Assembly: GCF_007625115.1 (NCBI RefSeq)
Contig: NZ_VMNH01000003.1
Span: forward strand, 62,001-126,000
Direction: 5' to 3'
DNA: 64,000 nucleotides
From: Sedimenticola selenatireducens
GTDB taxonomy: Bacteria; Pseudomonadota; Gammaproteobacteria; Chromatiales; Chromatiaceae
The notes beneath the pieces were generated by a model, which was given only the letters and a program-made list of their open reading frames with translations, did not search any database and was not told the origin of the DNA. Shown here piece after piece: positions 35,331-46,087 of the stretch (position 1 is the stretch's first letter; the number at the start of each line of letters is the position of its first letter). Position numbers and translations under genes: made by a program.

Positions 35331-37346
35331 TTATAGTTTGAACTGCTGTACGACTTGTTGCAGCTCCGCGGCGAGCTGGCCCAGGTGTTTTGTAGTGGCC
35401 ATGGAGCTTTGCGAGAGTGCTGCGGCATCTTTACTCTCTTGACTGATAGCGACAATGGAGCGATTGATCTCTTCCGATACCGCACTCTGTTGCTCGGAGG
35501 CCAGGGCTATTTGGTTATTCATGGCATTGATCGTATCAATGGCCGTGTTGATTGCTTCAAGGGATGAGCGGGCGCTATTGGCCTGTTTCACATTTTTTTC
35601 AGCTGTACCGCAGCCACTTTCTATCGCCTTTACCGCTTGATGGGTATTGGTCTGCAGATTGCGGATCATCTCTTCAATTTCTCCTGCAGACTCCTGGGTG
35701 CGGGTGGCCAGATTACGTACTTCATCTGCAACCACGGCAAACCCCCGTCCCTGCTCACCGGCGCGGGCGGCTTCAATGGCGGCATTCAGCGCCAACAGAT
35801 TGGTCTGTTCAGCAATGCCCTTAATGACATCCAATACACTGCCGATCCCAGCGCTGTTCTTCTCTACCTGACCAATAATAGTCGCTGCTGCGCTGATCTC
35901 TGCATGCAACGCCTGAATCGACAAGGCAGTTTCTTCAACAGTTTTATGGCCGGCAGCGGCCTCTTTGGTGGCTGAACGAGACGCCTCTGAAGCATTGGCA
36001 GCATTACTGGCAACCTCGTTAATGGTGGCGGACATCTGATGAATGGCCGTGGCGACCTGCTGTGTCTCCTGCTCTTGGGTAAGCACTTTTTGTGTGATGA
36101 TGCTGGTGCTATCGGTTGTCTCCGCAACGGCAGAGATTACTTCACTCGTGGCCTTGGCGGTATGCTGCACCAGCGCCTGGATCTTATCGATAAAGGTGTT
36201 GAACGCGTGCGCCAGATGGCCAATTTCATCCTGTGTGTGGCTTTCCAGACGGCGTGTCAAATCTCCCTCACCGTGAGCGATATCATCCAGTGCGTCGACC
36301 ACCTCCTTAAGAGGTTTGCTGATAGCGCGACCAATCAGCCAGGCCATAAACAGTCCAATCGCCAAACCGATGGCTAATAGAATCGAAACCGTACTGGTGG
36401 TTCGGGTTGTTTCATCAATTAGTGTGGTATTTGTCTGCGCTATCGCCTGGGCCTGAAGCTCTTCCAGGGTATTCAGTTTGTTATCGATTTGTTGAAACAG
36501 GGGGGTCGCTTCACTGCGTACCAACCAGGCGTCGGTTCGCCATTGATCACCGCCATGAATCGACATCATTTTTTCAATGTTGGCTTTATAGGTTGATAGC
36601 TGGCTCTTGAATTGAGCCAGTGAATCGGCCTGATCCAGGGTCAGTTCATCCTCAAATGCCTCAACTTTACCCAGAAGCTGTTCGGTGCGTTCGATGTAGA
36701 GTTTCAGGTCATTGGTCACGGCGTCTGAACGGAAGGCCAAATAGCCACGAATACTGCTCATGACGTTGCTCCAGGCATAACGTAGATCAGAGAAGAGCAC
36801 GAGCATCTCGCGCCGCTCTTCACTGACATCCTCTTCTTGTTCAGAGGCGATCATCTGCGAGGTGAGCTGTACCATCACTCGACTCATGGGGTTGAGGTTG
36901 GTGTTGGCGTAGGCTATACCGGGAAAATTGCCCTCATAGCTGGTGGCGGTCTCCAGTAACTGATCACCGATTGAGCGGAATTTTTGTAGATCATTGGCGA
37001 GCCCATCGACCAAATCGGCTGACTGTTTATCTGAGAAGACAGCTTTGTGTTCTTTGAGCTTGGCTACCAGCGCCTCAGACTCTTTTAACCCCTTTAAAAA
37101 TCCCTCGCGATGCGTCTCTTCCTTGGTGGACAGGAAGAAGCCCAGAGCGCTTGCCGTTTGGTGGACATTGGCGGAAAGCTCTTTTGATAGCAAGGCGGTG
37201 GGTTGGCGAACCTGCACCATCTCCACCACAGAGTGTTCGACATTTGCGAGACTCTTGAGCGTCAGTATCGAGATGGCCGCCATAATGATCAAGACGACTG
37301 CAAATCCTGACCAGACCTTATGGCCGATCTTGAGTGAGCTGAACAT
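35331..37346 (-). CDS. Methyl-accepting chemotaxis protein
   Basis: 671 residues from the ATG at 37346, which has a GGGAGG site 8 nt upstream. First membrane segment about residues 10-30, a large all-helical periplasmic sensor (about 35-310, resembling helical-bundle sensors), second membrane segment about 318-340, HAMP ([20 protein letters not shown]) and a cytoplasmic signalling domain with the hairpin tip [20 protein letters not shown] followed by [15 protein letters not shown]. No C-terminal NWETF methylation tether. Ligand unknown. Single-gene unit. Confidence 0.95.
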   Translation of the reverse strand: MFSSLKIGHKVWSGFAVVLIIMAAISILTLKSLANVEHSVVEMVQVRQPTALLSKELSANVHQTASALGFFLSTKEETHREGFLKGLKESEALVAKLKEHKAVFSDKQSADLVDGLANDLQKFRSIGDQLLETATSYEGNFPGIAYANTNLNPMSRVMVQLTSQMIASEQEEDVSEERREMLVLFSDLRYAWSNVMSSIRGYLAFRSDAVTNDLKLYIERTEQLLGKVEAFEDELTLDQADSLAQFKSQLSTYKANIEKMMSIHGGDQWRTDAWLVRSEATPLFQQIDNKLNTLEELQAQAIAQTNTTLIDETTRTTSTVSILLAIGLAIGLFMAWLIGRAISKPLKEVVDALDDIAHGEGDLTRRLESHTQDEIGHLAHAFNTFIDKIQALVQHTAKATSEVISAVAETTDSTSIITQKVLTQEQETQQVATAIHQMSATINEVASNAANASEASRSATKEAAAGHKTVEETALSIQALHAEISAAATIIGQVEKNSAGIGSVLDVIKGIAEQTNLLALNAAIEAARAGEQGRGFAVVADEVRNLATRTQESAGEIEEMIRNLQTNTHQAVKAIESGCGTAEKNVKQANSARSSLEAINTAIDTINAMNNQIALASEQQSAVSEEINRSIVAISQESKDAAALSQSSMATTKHLGQLAAELQQVVQQFKL

Positions 37347-37514
37347 GTAATAACCTCCCTGAGCTGGACCTTCTGATCCCATTATTTCGAGCCCAACTCG
37401 GTGTTGGATCTCTTTATGTGGGTAGGTTAACGGCCTCTAAATAGGATTCTTTAGATCCATGCAAATATGAGGGTTTATTATTCAATAAATGGGGTGTTCA
37501 GGATGGAAGAGGGG

Positions 37515-37590
37515 TGGAGCCACCCGCCGGAATCGAACCGGCGGCCTCATCATTACGAGTGATGCGCTCTACCAACTGAGCTAGGGTGGC
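37515..37590 (-). tRNA. tRNA-Thr (anticodon CGT)
   Basis: 76 nt read on the minus strand, with GCCACCC/GGGTGGC acceptor stem, D-arm GCTC...GAGC, anticodon stem CATCA/TGATG around loop CTCGTAA (anticodon CGT, reads ACG), T-arm GCCGG TTCGATT CCGGC, and an encoded 3' CCA after a T discriminator. No neighbouring tRNA. Confidence 0.95.
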
Positions 37591-37822
37591 CTTTCAAACT
37601 TTATAGAGCAGATTGTGTTTAGGCACAATCAGGGGAACGGGAGTATAAATAAATGCGGCCCACCACACAACCGATAAGTGGCTGGGAAATAGGCGGTTTC
37701 AGGGTTTTGGCGCATTGCGATATCGATGACCCCCCCCGTGACTGAAGAAAAGACCGAAGATAGACCGGATTAGGCCGCTGATCGGTGGTTATCCTCCATT
37801 CATCGGTAGTCTATTTAACCTG

Positions 37823-37850
37823 TTGGGACTGTCTGCTAATAACTTATCCT
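37823..37850 (+). promoter_or_regulatory. Weak candidate promoter of the minor-pilin operon
   Basis: TTGGGA (37823-37828), 16-nt spacer, TATCCT (37845-37850), about 60 bp before fimU. The 322-bp gap between tRNA-Thr and fimU contains nothing else I can support apart from a C8 run near 37731. Confidence 0.25.
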
Positions 37851-37912
37851 AGAGACAAATTTCTAGTTTACGTATGGTGTTTGTCGTTTATTAAGTACGC
37901 AGAGAGCGTTTT

Positions 37913-38461
37913 ATGGGATACACAATGAAAAGGGTGAGTAACCTGCCGCAGCGCGGTTTCACACTGATCGAACTGATGTTGGTTGTAATCCTTTTAGCTA
38001 TTGTAATGGCTTTTGGGATTCCATCGTTTACGACTTTTATCCGTAATAATAATCTGGTCGCAGGGGCGAATGAATTTGCCACGGCCCTTTCTCTGGCGCG
38101 TACGACAGCCATTAAAGAGGGTGCTGGTGCTGTGATACAGGCACCCACGACTTCGCCCAGTACCAATGAATGGGGTCAAGGCTATACCGTCTCACTCTGG
38201 ACAGATGCAGACAACGATAATGTGGTTGATGGCGGTGAAGTGGGTACTGCGATAAGAACATTCAAGGCGCTTGATGCGGCTGCCACACTGGATAGCACCA
38301 CAGGAGTACGAACGATTGCCTTTATTCATACAGGGCAACTTACCGGGACGGCGGCGCTTGTATTCGATCTTTGTGATTCCAGAACGGGTGAAACAGGACG
38401 GCAGTTTACAGTGAATGCGGTTGGAAGTTTTGATCTTGATAGGGGTTACACATGCCCATAA
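37913..38461 (+). CDS. fimU: Minor type IV pilin FimU/GspH-type
   Basis: 182 residues. Class III prepilin leader: short basic N-terminus, cleavage G|FTLIELMLVVILLAIVMAFGI (PilD site), then a GspH-like globular domain. Minor pilins form the priming complex at the pilus tip. ATG at 37913 used; ATG at 37925 equally possible. First of six collinear genes fimU-pilV-pilW-pilX-pilY1-pilE, the Pseudomonas order without pilY2. Its end overlaps pilV by 10 bp. Confidence 0.92.
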   Translation: MGYTMKRVSNLPQRGFTLIELMLVVILLAIVMAFGIPSFTTFIRNNNLVAGANEFATALSLARTTAIKEGAGAVIQAPTTSPSTNEWGQGYTVSLWTDADNDNVVDGGEVGTAIRTFKALDAAATLDSTTGVRTIAFIHTGQLTGTAALVFDLCDSRTGETGRQFTVNAVGSFDLDRGYTCP

Positions 38462-38982
38462 AACGACATACAAAAAAAATGCATGCGGGAGTTTTTCGAA
38501 CAACTGAACAGGGTTTTTCACTGCTTGAGGTGTTGATCGCCGTGGTGGTTCTCGCCGTTGGTTTGTTGGGTATCGGAGGGCTTCAGGTCCTTTCACTCAA
38601 AAACAATCACAGTGCCTATTTGCGTTCGCAGGCTACCTATTTAGCTTATGACATCATCGACAGTATTCGCGTCAATCCAGATGGCCTCGCTTCTTACGCA
38701 ACCGTAGCGACCGATGCACCGGCATCCCATCAGAGTTGTGAGACAGTTTCATCCAACTGCACAACAGCTCAACTTGTAACGCATGATCTGAATATTTGGA
38801 AATGTATGTTAGGTGCCTGGGATGCCAATGCAACCTGTGTGGCATTGGGCACTCGAGGTTTACTGCCAGGTGGTACGGGTGTTGTGGCAATCAGTGGAAA
38901 TGATGTCACTGTTACCGTGACCTGGATAGATGATCAGGATGGCAGTACTACCACCAGTCTTGCAGTGAGTACACGGATATGA
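38452..38982 (+). CDS. pilV: Minor type IV pilin PilV
   Basis: 176 residues. Prepilin motif QG|FSLLEVLIAVVVLAVGLLGIG near residue 22, followed by the PilV-typical LQVLSLKNNHSAYLRSQATYLAYDIIDSIR and a Cys-containing globular part (four Cys between residues 80 and 130). Overlaps fimU (10 bp) and pilW (4 bp). Confidence 0.92.
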   Translation: MPIKRHTKKMHAGVFRTTEQGFSLLEVLIAVVVLAVGLLGIGGLQVLSLKNNHSAYLRSQATYLAYDIIDSIRVNPDGLASYATVATDAPASHQSCETVSSNCTTAQLVTHDLNIWKCMLGAWDANATCVALGTRGLLPGGTGVVAISGNDVTVTVTWIDDQDGSTTTSLAVSTRI

Positions 38983-40130
38983 AAGTGACCAATAGAAACA
39001 GACAATCTGCGCGCACTGCTAACGGGATGAGAGAGAAAGGCGTAGGCATAGTCGAGATCATGGTGGCGTTAGTCATCGGCCTTGTCCTTATGGCAGGTGT
39101 TATCCAGATCTTTCTTTCCAGTAAACAGACCAATAGAGCCGCTGAAGATATGGCGCGTATGCAGGAAAATATACGCTTTGCGGCCGAACTGATTACTAAT
39201 GATATCCGTATGGCAGGTTTCATGCCTTGCCGTCAGACAAGCAAGACTGTCAATGTGCTAAACAGTACGGCGGGTGTGGGAGGAGATTTTTTCACGCAAG
39301 GCATCAATGGTTATGACGGAAATAGTACGGACGATGATACCGGTGCGAATGATCGGGGTATTGTAGGTATTGCCGCCTTGGGCGCACCCTTTACTAATCA
39401 TGTGGCTGGGACCGATATCGTCTCTATTCTAAGAGGCGGTGACGCGGATTTTAGTGTTGTGTCTCACGTGCCCACTTCGGCGCAGTTCACGCTGAATGCG
39501 CTCAGCACCCTGCAAGATGGCGATATTGTGATGATTTGTGATTTGGTGCAGTCATCCATTCTTCAGGTAACAAATACCAATTCATCCAATGTCACGGTTG
39601 TTCATAATACGGGGGTGCCTAGTATATCTCCTGGTAACTGTACCAAAGGTTTGGGCTATCCAAAGGATTGCTCAACCACTAATGGTACGGCCTATGCCTA
39701 TGGGCCAGATTCCCATCTCCTGAAATTTGATTCCTGGCATTACTATATCGGTACAAATGCAGCAGGTGGGCGGTCTCTTTACCGGGCGGGTCTACAGAAT
39801 GTTTCAGGTGCCGTTTCAATGGCCTCACAAGAGCTCGTGCAAAACATTGAAAACATGCAGCTACTCTATGGTGTAGATGCCAATGATGATGGCAATGCTG
39901 AGCGTTATGTGCGTGCCGATCAGGTGTTGGATGTCACCGGGGCAACCTGGAATCGCGTGGTTTCAGTTCGCTTGGGTGTGTTGGCGCAAACACCCCGAGA
40001 GATTGCAACTCAAACGGATACAAGGACCTATAGCCTTGCGGGTTCCAGTTTTGCGGCGGCTGCGGTGGATCGCCGTCAGCGATATGTCTACAACACCACT
40101 GTAAAGATTCGCAACCGAGGTAAGTTGTAA
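38979..40130 (+). CDS. pilW: Minor type IV pilin PilW
   Basis: 383 residues. Prepilin segment G|VGIVEIMVALVIGLVLMAGVIQIFLSS, with Val/Ile at the usual Phe-Ser positions, then RMQENIRFAAELITNDIRMAGFM, the PilW hallmark. The C-terminal RYVYNTTVKIRNRGKL is also typical. Forms the tip complex with PilV, PilX and PilY1. One-base overlap with pilX. Confidence 0.92.
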   Translation: MKVTNRNRQSARTANGMREKGVGIVEIMVALVIGLVLMAGVIQIFLSSKQTNRAAEDMARMQENIRFAAELITNDIRMAGFMPCRQTSKTVNVLNSTAGVGGDFFTQGINGYDGNSTDDDTGANDRGIVGIAALGAPFTNHVAGTDIVSILRGGDADFSVVSHVPTSAQFTLNALSTLQDGDIVMICDLVQSSILQVTNTNSSNVTVVHNTGVPSISPGNCTKGLGYPKDCSTTNGTAYAYGPDSHLLKFDSWHYYIGTNAAGGRSLYRAGLQNVSGAVSMASQELVQNIENMQLLYGVDANDDGNAERYVRADQVLDVTGATWNRVVSVRLGVLAQTPREIATQTDTRTYSLAGSSFAAAAVDRRQRYVYNTTVKIRNRGKL

Positions 40131-40666
40131 TGCATGAATGTATGAATCGAACGGGTTTGCCCGTTAGGCAGAAGGGCGTAGTGCTTGTGGTGGCGCTTAT
40201 CATGCTACTACTGATGACCATACTTGGGGTCTCCAGTATGCAAACCACCACACTTGAAGAGAAGATGTCCGGCGCCATCCGTGATAAGCAGATCGCTTTC
40301 CAGGCAGGAGAAGTGGCGCTGAGGATAGGTGAAACCTTCCTTACAGCGGCCTCACTGCCGGCATTTAATAATACCGTAGGGTTGTACAGCCCATCAGGAA
40401 CCGGTAGTGACCAATGGCAGAGTGTGACTTGGTCCGCCACTACTGAGGCGGCTTGTAACTGTAAAATCACCCCCACAGGCAGTGCCGGTCCGGATGTGTC
40501 TGCTCCTCGCTACATCATTGAAGAGTTGCCTGCAGGAAGCCTGCCGGGAACCAGCCTTGTGGTTGGTTTTTCCGCCGGTTCGCAAGCTGCTATGTATCAG
40601 GTTACTGCTCGCGGTGTTGGAAAGGGCGGCGGTGTTGCAGTTTTGCAAACAACTTATTTGAGATAG
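40130..40666 (+). CDS. pilX: Minor type IV pilin PilX
   Basis: 178 residues. N-terminal QKGVVLVVALIMLLLMTILGVSSMQTT and TLEEKMSGAIRDKQIAFQAGE are the PilX signature; it lacks the Glu at +5 of standard pilins, as PilX proteins do. C-terminal AMYQVTARGVGKGGGVAVLQTTY matches the family end. 27 bp before pilY1. Confidence 0.92.
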   Translation: MHECMNRTGLPVRQKGVVLVVALIMLLLMTILGVSSMQTTTLEEKMSGAIRDKQIAFQAGEVALRIGETFLTAASLPAFNNTVGLYSPSGTGSDQWQSVTWSATTEAACNCKITPTGSAGPDVSAPRYIIEELPAGSLPGTSLVVGFSAGSQAAMYQVTARGVGKGGGVAVLQTTYLR

Positions 40667-40693
40667 TGGTTATTTCCGCTGGAGTTACTGGTT

Positions 40694-43600
40694 ATGGATA
40701 TTAAAAAACTGAATCACAAACGCGTTGGATTAGCAGTTTTAGTAGGTGCCTATACCTTTTGTGCGGCCTCTTCTGCAATTGCTGCGGCACCCAATATCTC
40801 ACAAGACCCGTTGAGTCTCAGCACGTCTGCCGATCCTAATATCCTGATCAATCTGTCTGTAGAAACCCCAATGGGTGGTGCGGCATACAATGATCAGAAT
40901 GATGTTGCTGATGGAGGGAGTTGTACGGGCCGGGTAAATGACGGTGGAACTGTAGGAATTTGTTACGACAAGACCCAAGAGTATGTCGGTTATTTCAATC
41001 CTAATCGTTGTTATAACTACAGCAGTGGTAGCGGATACTTTGTTCCGGATGTTGCGACAAATTCTGATCATGAGTGTAGCGGGCAATACAGTGGTAACTT
41101 CATGAATTGGGCCACCATGACGGCAATGGATGCATTTCTCTATACCATGACGGGTGGTAATCGAGTTACCGATACATTGGCATTAACGGTGGTGGAACGC
41201 GCTAAAAAGCACAGCAACGACAGTTGGTTTCCTTATAAGTTAGTGAAGTCGACAAGAAACGTGGCGCCTTCTACGGTGACGCCTTGGAGTGACTCGGCTA
41301 TATATATCAAGAATGAGGACTGGACCGTAAAATTTGGTACCTCGCATGGCGGTGCTGAAAAAATAACTGCTAACGTTAGAGTTAAAGTCTGCGAGCTTGG
41401 AAAGCTGGAGGCTAACTGCGTTCAGTATGATAATGCGGGTACGCCTTATTATAAGCCGGAAGGATTGATCCAGAAAAATGCGGAAAATAAACGCTTTGCG
41501 GTAACCAGTTATCTGAAAGATGCCACCATTGCAAAAAATGGCGGTGTGCTCAGGGCCAAGATGAAGTATGTGGGACCAGATCGTCCTGTTACCTCAGGTT
41601 TTGGTGCACGGCAGACCAATCCCAATGCTGAGTTTGGTACGGATGGGCTGTATGTGACTGATCCGGATGCTCAGTCGGGGAGCAATGGCATCACTGATTC
41701 TGGTGTAATCAATTACATCAACAGGTTTAGCAGGGCGCACGGGTATAAATCCTATGATCCTGTGAGTGAGCTTTTTTATGAATCACTGCACTACTTTCGT
41801 GGGCAGTCAATAACAAACAAAGGCCCTACTTCTGAATTTCTGCCCACTTCAAGTACTGAGTATGGGACATTTCCAGCTTATTCTACCTGGGATGATCCTA
41901 TCCAGTATTCATGCCAGAAGAATTTTATCGTTGGGCTAAATGACGCCTTCCCACATCGCGATAAGACAGTTCCTGGGACCTATTGGAGTTCCGGTGATCC
42001 TTGGGGTGATTCCGATTACGGCAATCCAACAGGTGCTGATACTTTCTTCGATGCCAGGGCCTGGACTAATAAAGTAGGCGCTGATTTGAGTGATCAGACA
42101 ATTTGGAGTGCATACACGGGCGGTGATCATGGTAACGGATTAGGTGAGATTCGTGCCTGGGGAACCGGTACGGTTAACCCTAATAACAATGGCAGAAAAA
42201 ATACCTATTATGTGGCGGGTTTTGCTTTTCAGGCTAACACTACAGATCTGCGCTCGGAATCCGATATGCCAGGAGACCAGACAGTCAGTACCTTCATGAT
42301 GGATACGCAGGAGTATAATGCTAATCCGCTTACCGGTGAGAAAAATCCCCTTTGGTTGACGGGTAAGTACGGTGGATTTGTTGACTCTGATAACGATGGT
42401 TACCCTAATCTCACATCAGAATGGGATGCGGATGGTGATGGTGAGCCTGATAACTATGTGCGTGTTACCAATCCAAGTAAAATGGTAACAGCGTTAAACA
42501 AGACCTTTTCTGATATTGATAAGCGGGACTCTTCCTCATCCGCCGTTGTGGCCAACTCTGTCAGGTTGCAAGCGGGAACGAAGATTTTCCAGGCCCGTTT
42601 TAATAGCGGCGAATGGAGTGGTGAGCTGCTGGCTTATCCTGTGAATGCGGATGGTTCAGTTGGGGCGGCACAATGGAATGCACAAACGGTATTGGATGCA
42701 CAAAACTGGAGTACTGGCAGAAATATTTTTAGCTATGATCCGACGGCTAATTCAGGCAATGGACAGGGTATTCCTTTTACCTGGTCCTCCCTGAACGCTA
42801 CACAACAGGCCGCATTGGATATTAATCCTGACTCCAGTCCTGCGGCCTCTGATTCAAAAGGTCAGGATCGTTTGGAGTTTTTGCGAGGGAATCAAGCAAA
42901 AGAGGCCAATAATACCGGCGGGACATTCCGTGAGCGGGCTTCCGTGTTGGGTGATTTGATTAACTCTGCACCTGTTTATGTTGCGGAGCCAAACTTCTTG
43001 TATCCAGATGCGGCTGCCTGTGGCGGCACCCCTTCCACCTGCTACTCTGCATTCAAATCAACGCATGCCAGCCGTATGCCAATCATCTATGTGGGCGGTA
43101 ATGATGGCATGCTGCATGGATTTATTCCTGAAGAGAGTTCAGCTTCGGCCGGTGATGAGGGGACAGAGGTGGTGGCTTACGTGCCTAATTTCCTCATGTC
43201 CGATTTAAATCAATTGACTTCTCAAGACTACAGTCATCGATTCTATGTTGACGGTAACCCGACAGTGTCTGATGTCTTTATTGATACTACAGGTGCAGAT
43301 GCATGGCATACGGTTTTAGTCGGCGGGGCTAGAGGGGGTGGTCAGGGCTACTTCGCGCTAGATGTCACTGATCCGATAAACTTTGCAACGGTGAAAAGCG
43401 CAGCACAGAATGCTACAAATGCCCAGAAGCTTGCGTTGTGGGAGTTTACTGATGCTGATGATGCTGATCTGGGGTATACCTATAGTCAGCCAGCGATTGC
43501 AAAGATGGCAAATGGTGAGTGGGCTGTGATCTTTGGTAATGGCTATGGCAGTACCGCTAGTGATGGCAATGTGGGTGATGGTGATGCGGTGCTTTATATT

Positions 43601-44590
43601 GCCTTCCTTGAGGGCGGTTTGGATGGTGTCTGGACGGTAGGGACAGACTTTATCAAGATTGATACAGGTGAAGGTTCTACTGCTGTGCCAAACGGTATGT
43701 CTACCCCGGCCCCTGTAGATACTGACGGTGATGGTTTGGTGGATGCGATATACGCCGGTGATCTTTACGGCAATATGTGGAAAGTAGATGTTAGCAGTAC
43801 TAATACCAGTCTTTGGGATAATAGCTCCAAGCGGTATAAGTTGTTCAGTGCGGTTGATGACGCAACGCCTTCCAATACCCAACCAATTACAGTGCGTCCA
43901 GATGTTGGTGCCCATCCCTTGGGGGGAGTGATGGTCTACTTTGGCACCGGTAAATACTACGAGACTGGCGATAATAATCCGTCAAACTATGGTGAACAGA
44001 CTTTTTATGCCATTCGAGATCAGGGATCCACAGTTTCAGGGCGTTCAGACTTACAGGAGCAAACGGTTATACAGCAGGCTACTGCAACGGGTGGTGTATT
44101 CCGTGTGACTTCTAACATGGCCGTGGATTGGTCCACAAAAGACGGTTGGTTTATGGATCTTACGGATACAGGGGAGATTGTTGCAGTCAATCCAAAACTG
44201 AACAATGGATTGATTGTATTCGTTACCCAGGTGCCTTCATCGAATCCTTGTGATTCTGGTGGTTATAGCTGGATTATGGAGATGGATGCCGTGACAGGTG
44301 GCTGGCCAACCAGTACAAATCTTGATGTGGATGGTGACGGCGATGTCGATGCGGCTGACGTGTTGGCCAGTGTCAGTGTCGATGCGGATGGCGATGGTGA
44401 TGCGAGCAACGATGGTCCGCCCAGACCAACGGGTCAGCGGTCTACAGAAGGTATATTGACTGAACCCACGATTCTTCCTGCTGGAACCAAAGAGTATAAA
44501 TATTCCAGTGGTTCCCAAGGTGGTATCGAGACAATTGTTGAGTCTTCTGGACTCGGTAAGGGTAGGCAGTCATGGCAGCAGATACGATGA
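40694..44590 (+). CDS. pilY1: Type IV pilus tip adhesin PilY1
   Basis: 1298 residues. Signal peptide (about 1-31, ending AIAAAPN), a long N-terminal adhesin region, and a C-terminal PilC/PilY1 beta-propeller (from about 620; IYVGGNDGMLHGF near 799). Calcium-loop-like sequences: DSDNDGYPN and DADGDGEPDN (about 565-590), DTDGDGLVDAIYAGDLYGNMWKV (about 1010, aligning with the Ca-dependent site of Pseudomonas PilY1), and two more near the C-terminus (DVDGDGDVD, DADGDGDAS, about 1211-1240). I see no clear VWA metal-site motif in the N-terminal part. Promotes pilus assembly, adhesion and surface sensing. Confidence 0.95.
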   Translation: MDIKKLNHKRVGLAVLVGAYTFCAASSAIAAAPNISQDPLSLSTSADPNILINLSVETPMGGAAYNDQNDVADGGSCTGRVNDGGTVGICYDKTQEYVGYFNPNRCYNYSSGSGYFVPDVATNSDHECSGQYSGNFMNWATMTAMDAFLYTMTGGNRVTDTLALTVVERAKKHSNDSWFPYKLVKSTRNVAPSTVTPWSDSAIYIKNEDWTVKFGTSHGGAEKITANVRVKVCELGKLEANCVQYDNAGTPYYKPEGLIQKNAENKRFAVTSYLKDATIAKNGGVLRAKMKYVGPDRPVTSGFGARQTNPNAEFGTDGLYVTDPDAQSGSNGITDSGVINYINRFSRAHGYKSYDPVSELFYESLHYFRGQSITNKGPTSEFLPTSSTEYGTFPAYSTWDDPIQYSCQKNFIVGLNDAFPHRDKTVPGTYWSSGDPWGDSDYGNPTGADTFFDARAWTNKVGADLSDQTIWSAYTGGDHGNGLGEIRAWGTGTVNPNNNGRKNTYYVAGFAFQANTTDLRSESDMPGDQTVSTFMMDTQEYNANPLTGEKNPLWLTGKYGGFVDSDNDGYPNLTSEWDADGDGEPDNYVRVTNPSKMVTALNKTFSDIDKRDSSSSAVVANSVRLQAGTKIFQARFNSGEWSGELLAYPVNADGSVGAAQWNAQTVLDAQNWSTGRNIFSYDPTANSGNGQGIPFTWSSLNATQQAALDINPDSSPAASDSKGQDRLEFLRGNQAKEANNTGGTFRERASVLGDLINSAPVYVAEPNFLYPDAAACGGTPSTCYSAFKSTHASRMPIIYVGGNDGMLHGFIPEESSASAGDEGTEVVAYVPNFLMSDLNQLTSQDYSHRFYVDGNPTVSDVFIDTTGADAWHTVLVGGARGGGQGYFALDVTDPINFATVKSAAQNATNAQKLALWEFTDADDADLGYTYSQPAIAKMANGEWAVIFGNGYGSTASDGNVGDGDAVLYIAFLEGGLDGVWTVGTDFIKIDTGEGSTAVPNGMSTPAPVDTDGDGLVDAIYAGDLYGNMWKVDVSSTNTSLWDNSSKRYKLFSAVDDATPSNTQPITVRPDVGAHPLGGVMVYFGTGKYYETGDNNPSNYGEQTFYAIRDQGSTVSGRSDLQEQTVIQQATATGGVFRVTSNMAVDWSTKDGWFMDLTDTGEIVAVNPKLNNGLIVFVTQVPSSNPCDSGGYSWIMEMDAVTGGWPTSTNLDVDGDGDVDAADVLASVSVDADGDGDASNDGPPRPTGQRSTEGILTEPTILPAGTKEYKYSSGSQGGIETIVESSGLGKGRQSWQQIR

Positions 44591-44622
44591 GTCGGTGGCT
44601 CAGTACTAAAAAGGATTGTTCA

Positions 44623-45114
44623 ATGAGAATGTTTGAAAAACTAAGGGGCTTTACACTTATTGAGTTGATGGTTGTGGTGGCAATCGTCGGTATCTTGGCG
44701 GCTATTGCATATCCCTCTTACACGGAGCAGGTGAGGAAGACCCGGCGAGCGGATGCTACAGGTGCCCTAATGGGGTTTTCCGGTGTCCTGGAGCGTCGCT
44801 ATACGGTCAATGGTAACTACTGTGATGCTGGAGGGGGTGGGGGTGCTAATACCTGCGGGGTGAGTGGAACGAATGATACGGGTTCGCCGCCAGCGACTGT
44901 CTATTCTGCGACTAGCCCTGTAGATGGGGGGACCGCGGCTTATAATCTCACTATCAATGCAATGAATGCTGCCGGCACAACCTATACACTGCATGCAGCA
45001 CCCACGGGTCCACAAACCGGTGATAAGTGCGGCACGCTGACGCTGACTCAGGATGGCACAAGAAATATTACCGGGCAAAGTACAGGTGTCACGGTTAATG
45101 ATTGCTGGAAATAA
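44623..45114 (+). CDS. pilE: PilE-type type IV pilin
   Basis: 163 residues from the ATG at 44623, preceded by AAAGGA; an upstream frame extension overlaps the pilY1 end. Leader MRMFEKLRG|FTLIELMVVVAIVGILAAIAYPSYTEQVRKTRR with Glu5, and a globular domain with Cys pairs (NGNYCDAGG...NTCGVSG; DKCGTLT...NDCW) typical of PilE/D-loop. Ends the operon; convergent with ispH, 14 bp apart. Confidence 0.93.
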   Translation: MRMFEKLRGFTLIELMVVVAIVGILAAIAYPSYTEQVRKTRRADATGALMGFSGVLERRYTVNGNYCDAGGGGGANTCGVSGTNDTGSPPATVYSATSPVDGGTAAYNLTINAMNAAGTTYTLHAAPTGPQTGDKCGTLTLTQDGTRNITGQSTGVTVNDCWK

Positions 45115-45128
45115 TGGGTTAGGGTGAT

Positions 45129-46070
45129 TTAGGTTTGTTGCAATGCTTTAGGCAGAGAGAAGGTGACATGCTCCTCTCTGCCGCTCAATGTCTGAACTGA
45201 ATGTGCACCCCAACACTTCAATTTTTCAATCACCTCATCCACCAATAGATCGGGCGCTGAAGCGCCCGCAGTAATTCCAATCTTGTTAACACCGATTAAC
45301 CAGTCCTGGTTAATGTCGTCTGCCCTGTCTATCAGGTAGGCCGGGGTGCTTGACTGCTTGGCCAGCTCTTTTAATCGATTGGAGTTGGAGCTGTTGGGCG
45401 AACCTACCACTAGTACCAGGTCACACTGTTTGGCCAGTTCTTTTACGGCGTCTTGGCGGTTCTGGGTGGCATAGCAGATGTCGTTCTGTTTAGGCCCCTG
45501 TATTATGGGGAATCGCTCTTTAAGGGCTGTAATTACCTTGGCGGTGTCATCCATTGACAGGGTGGTCTGAGTGACAAAGGCCAGATTGTTCGGGTCTTTT
45601 ATTTGCAGGTCCGCTACATCATCCGCCGTGACGACGAGGTAGATGCCTCCCTGATCACCGGTGTTGTTGTACTGCCCCATTGTGCCTTCTACTTCCGGAT
45701 GGCCGCGGTGGCCAATAAGGATCACTTCATGGCCATACTTGCTGTGTCGGGCGACTTCAAGATGGACCTTGGTCACCAATGGGCAGGTGGCGTCAAATAC
45801 TTGCAGTTGGCGTCGTTCGGCTTCCTGGCGGACAGCTTGTGCCACCCCATGTGCACTAAAGATGACCGTGCTGTTGGCGGGAATCTCTTCCAATTCATCG
45901 ACAAAAATCGCACCCGCTTTTTTTAGACTGTCGACGACATAGCGGTTATGCACCACCTCATGTCGTACATAGATCGGGGCGCCGAAGATCTGCAGTGCGC
46001 GCTCGACAATTTCAATCGCACGGTCAACACCGGCACAGAAGCCTCTGGGATTGGCAAGCAGTATCTCCAT
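45129..46070 (-). CDS. ispH: 4-hydroxy-3-methylbut-2-enyl diphosphate reductase
   Basis: Last step of the MEP isoprenoid pathway, an iron-sulfur enzyme. 313 residues with the three cluster cysteines C12 ([14 protein letters not shown]), the one in [10 protein letters not shown] (about 96) and the one in [11 protein letters not shown] (about 197). Signature ETHVFSAHG-type VIFSAHGV and catalytic ETH-like region present. 17 bp downstream of fkpB; adjacency to pilE is as in Pseudomonas. Confidence 0.97.
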   Translation of the reverse strand: MEILLANPRGFCAGVDRAIEIVERALQIFGAPIYVRHEVVHNRYVVDSLKKAGAIFVDELEEIPANSTVIFSAHGVAQAVRQEAERRQLQVFDATCPLVTKVHLEVARHSKYGHEVILIGHRGHPEVEGTMGQYNNTGDQGGIYLVVTADDVADLQIKDPNNLAFVTQTTLSMDDTAKVITALKERFPIIQGPKQNDICYATQNRQDAVKELAKQCDLVLVVGSPNSSNSNRLKELAKQSSTPAYLIDRADDINQDWLIGVNKIGITAGASAPDLLVDEVIEKLKCWGAHSVQTLSGREEHVTFSLPKALQQT

Positions 46071-46087
46071 GATCTTCTCTGGTGACC

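Noticed and set aside
35013-35341. Short open frames over the palindromic region
   Set aside because: They translate the repeats themselves (Arg/Pro/Ala-rich) and overlap in several frames; better explained as non-coding.
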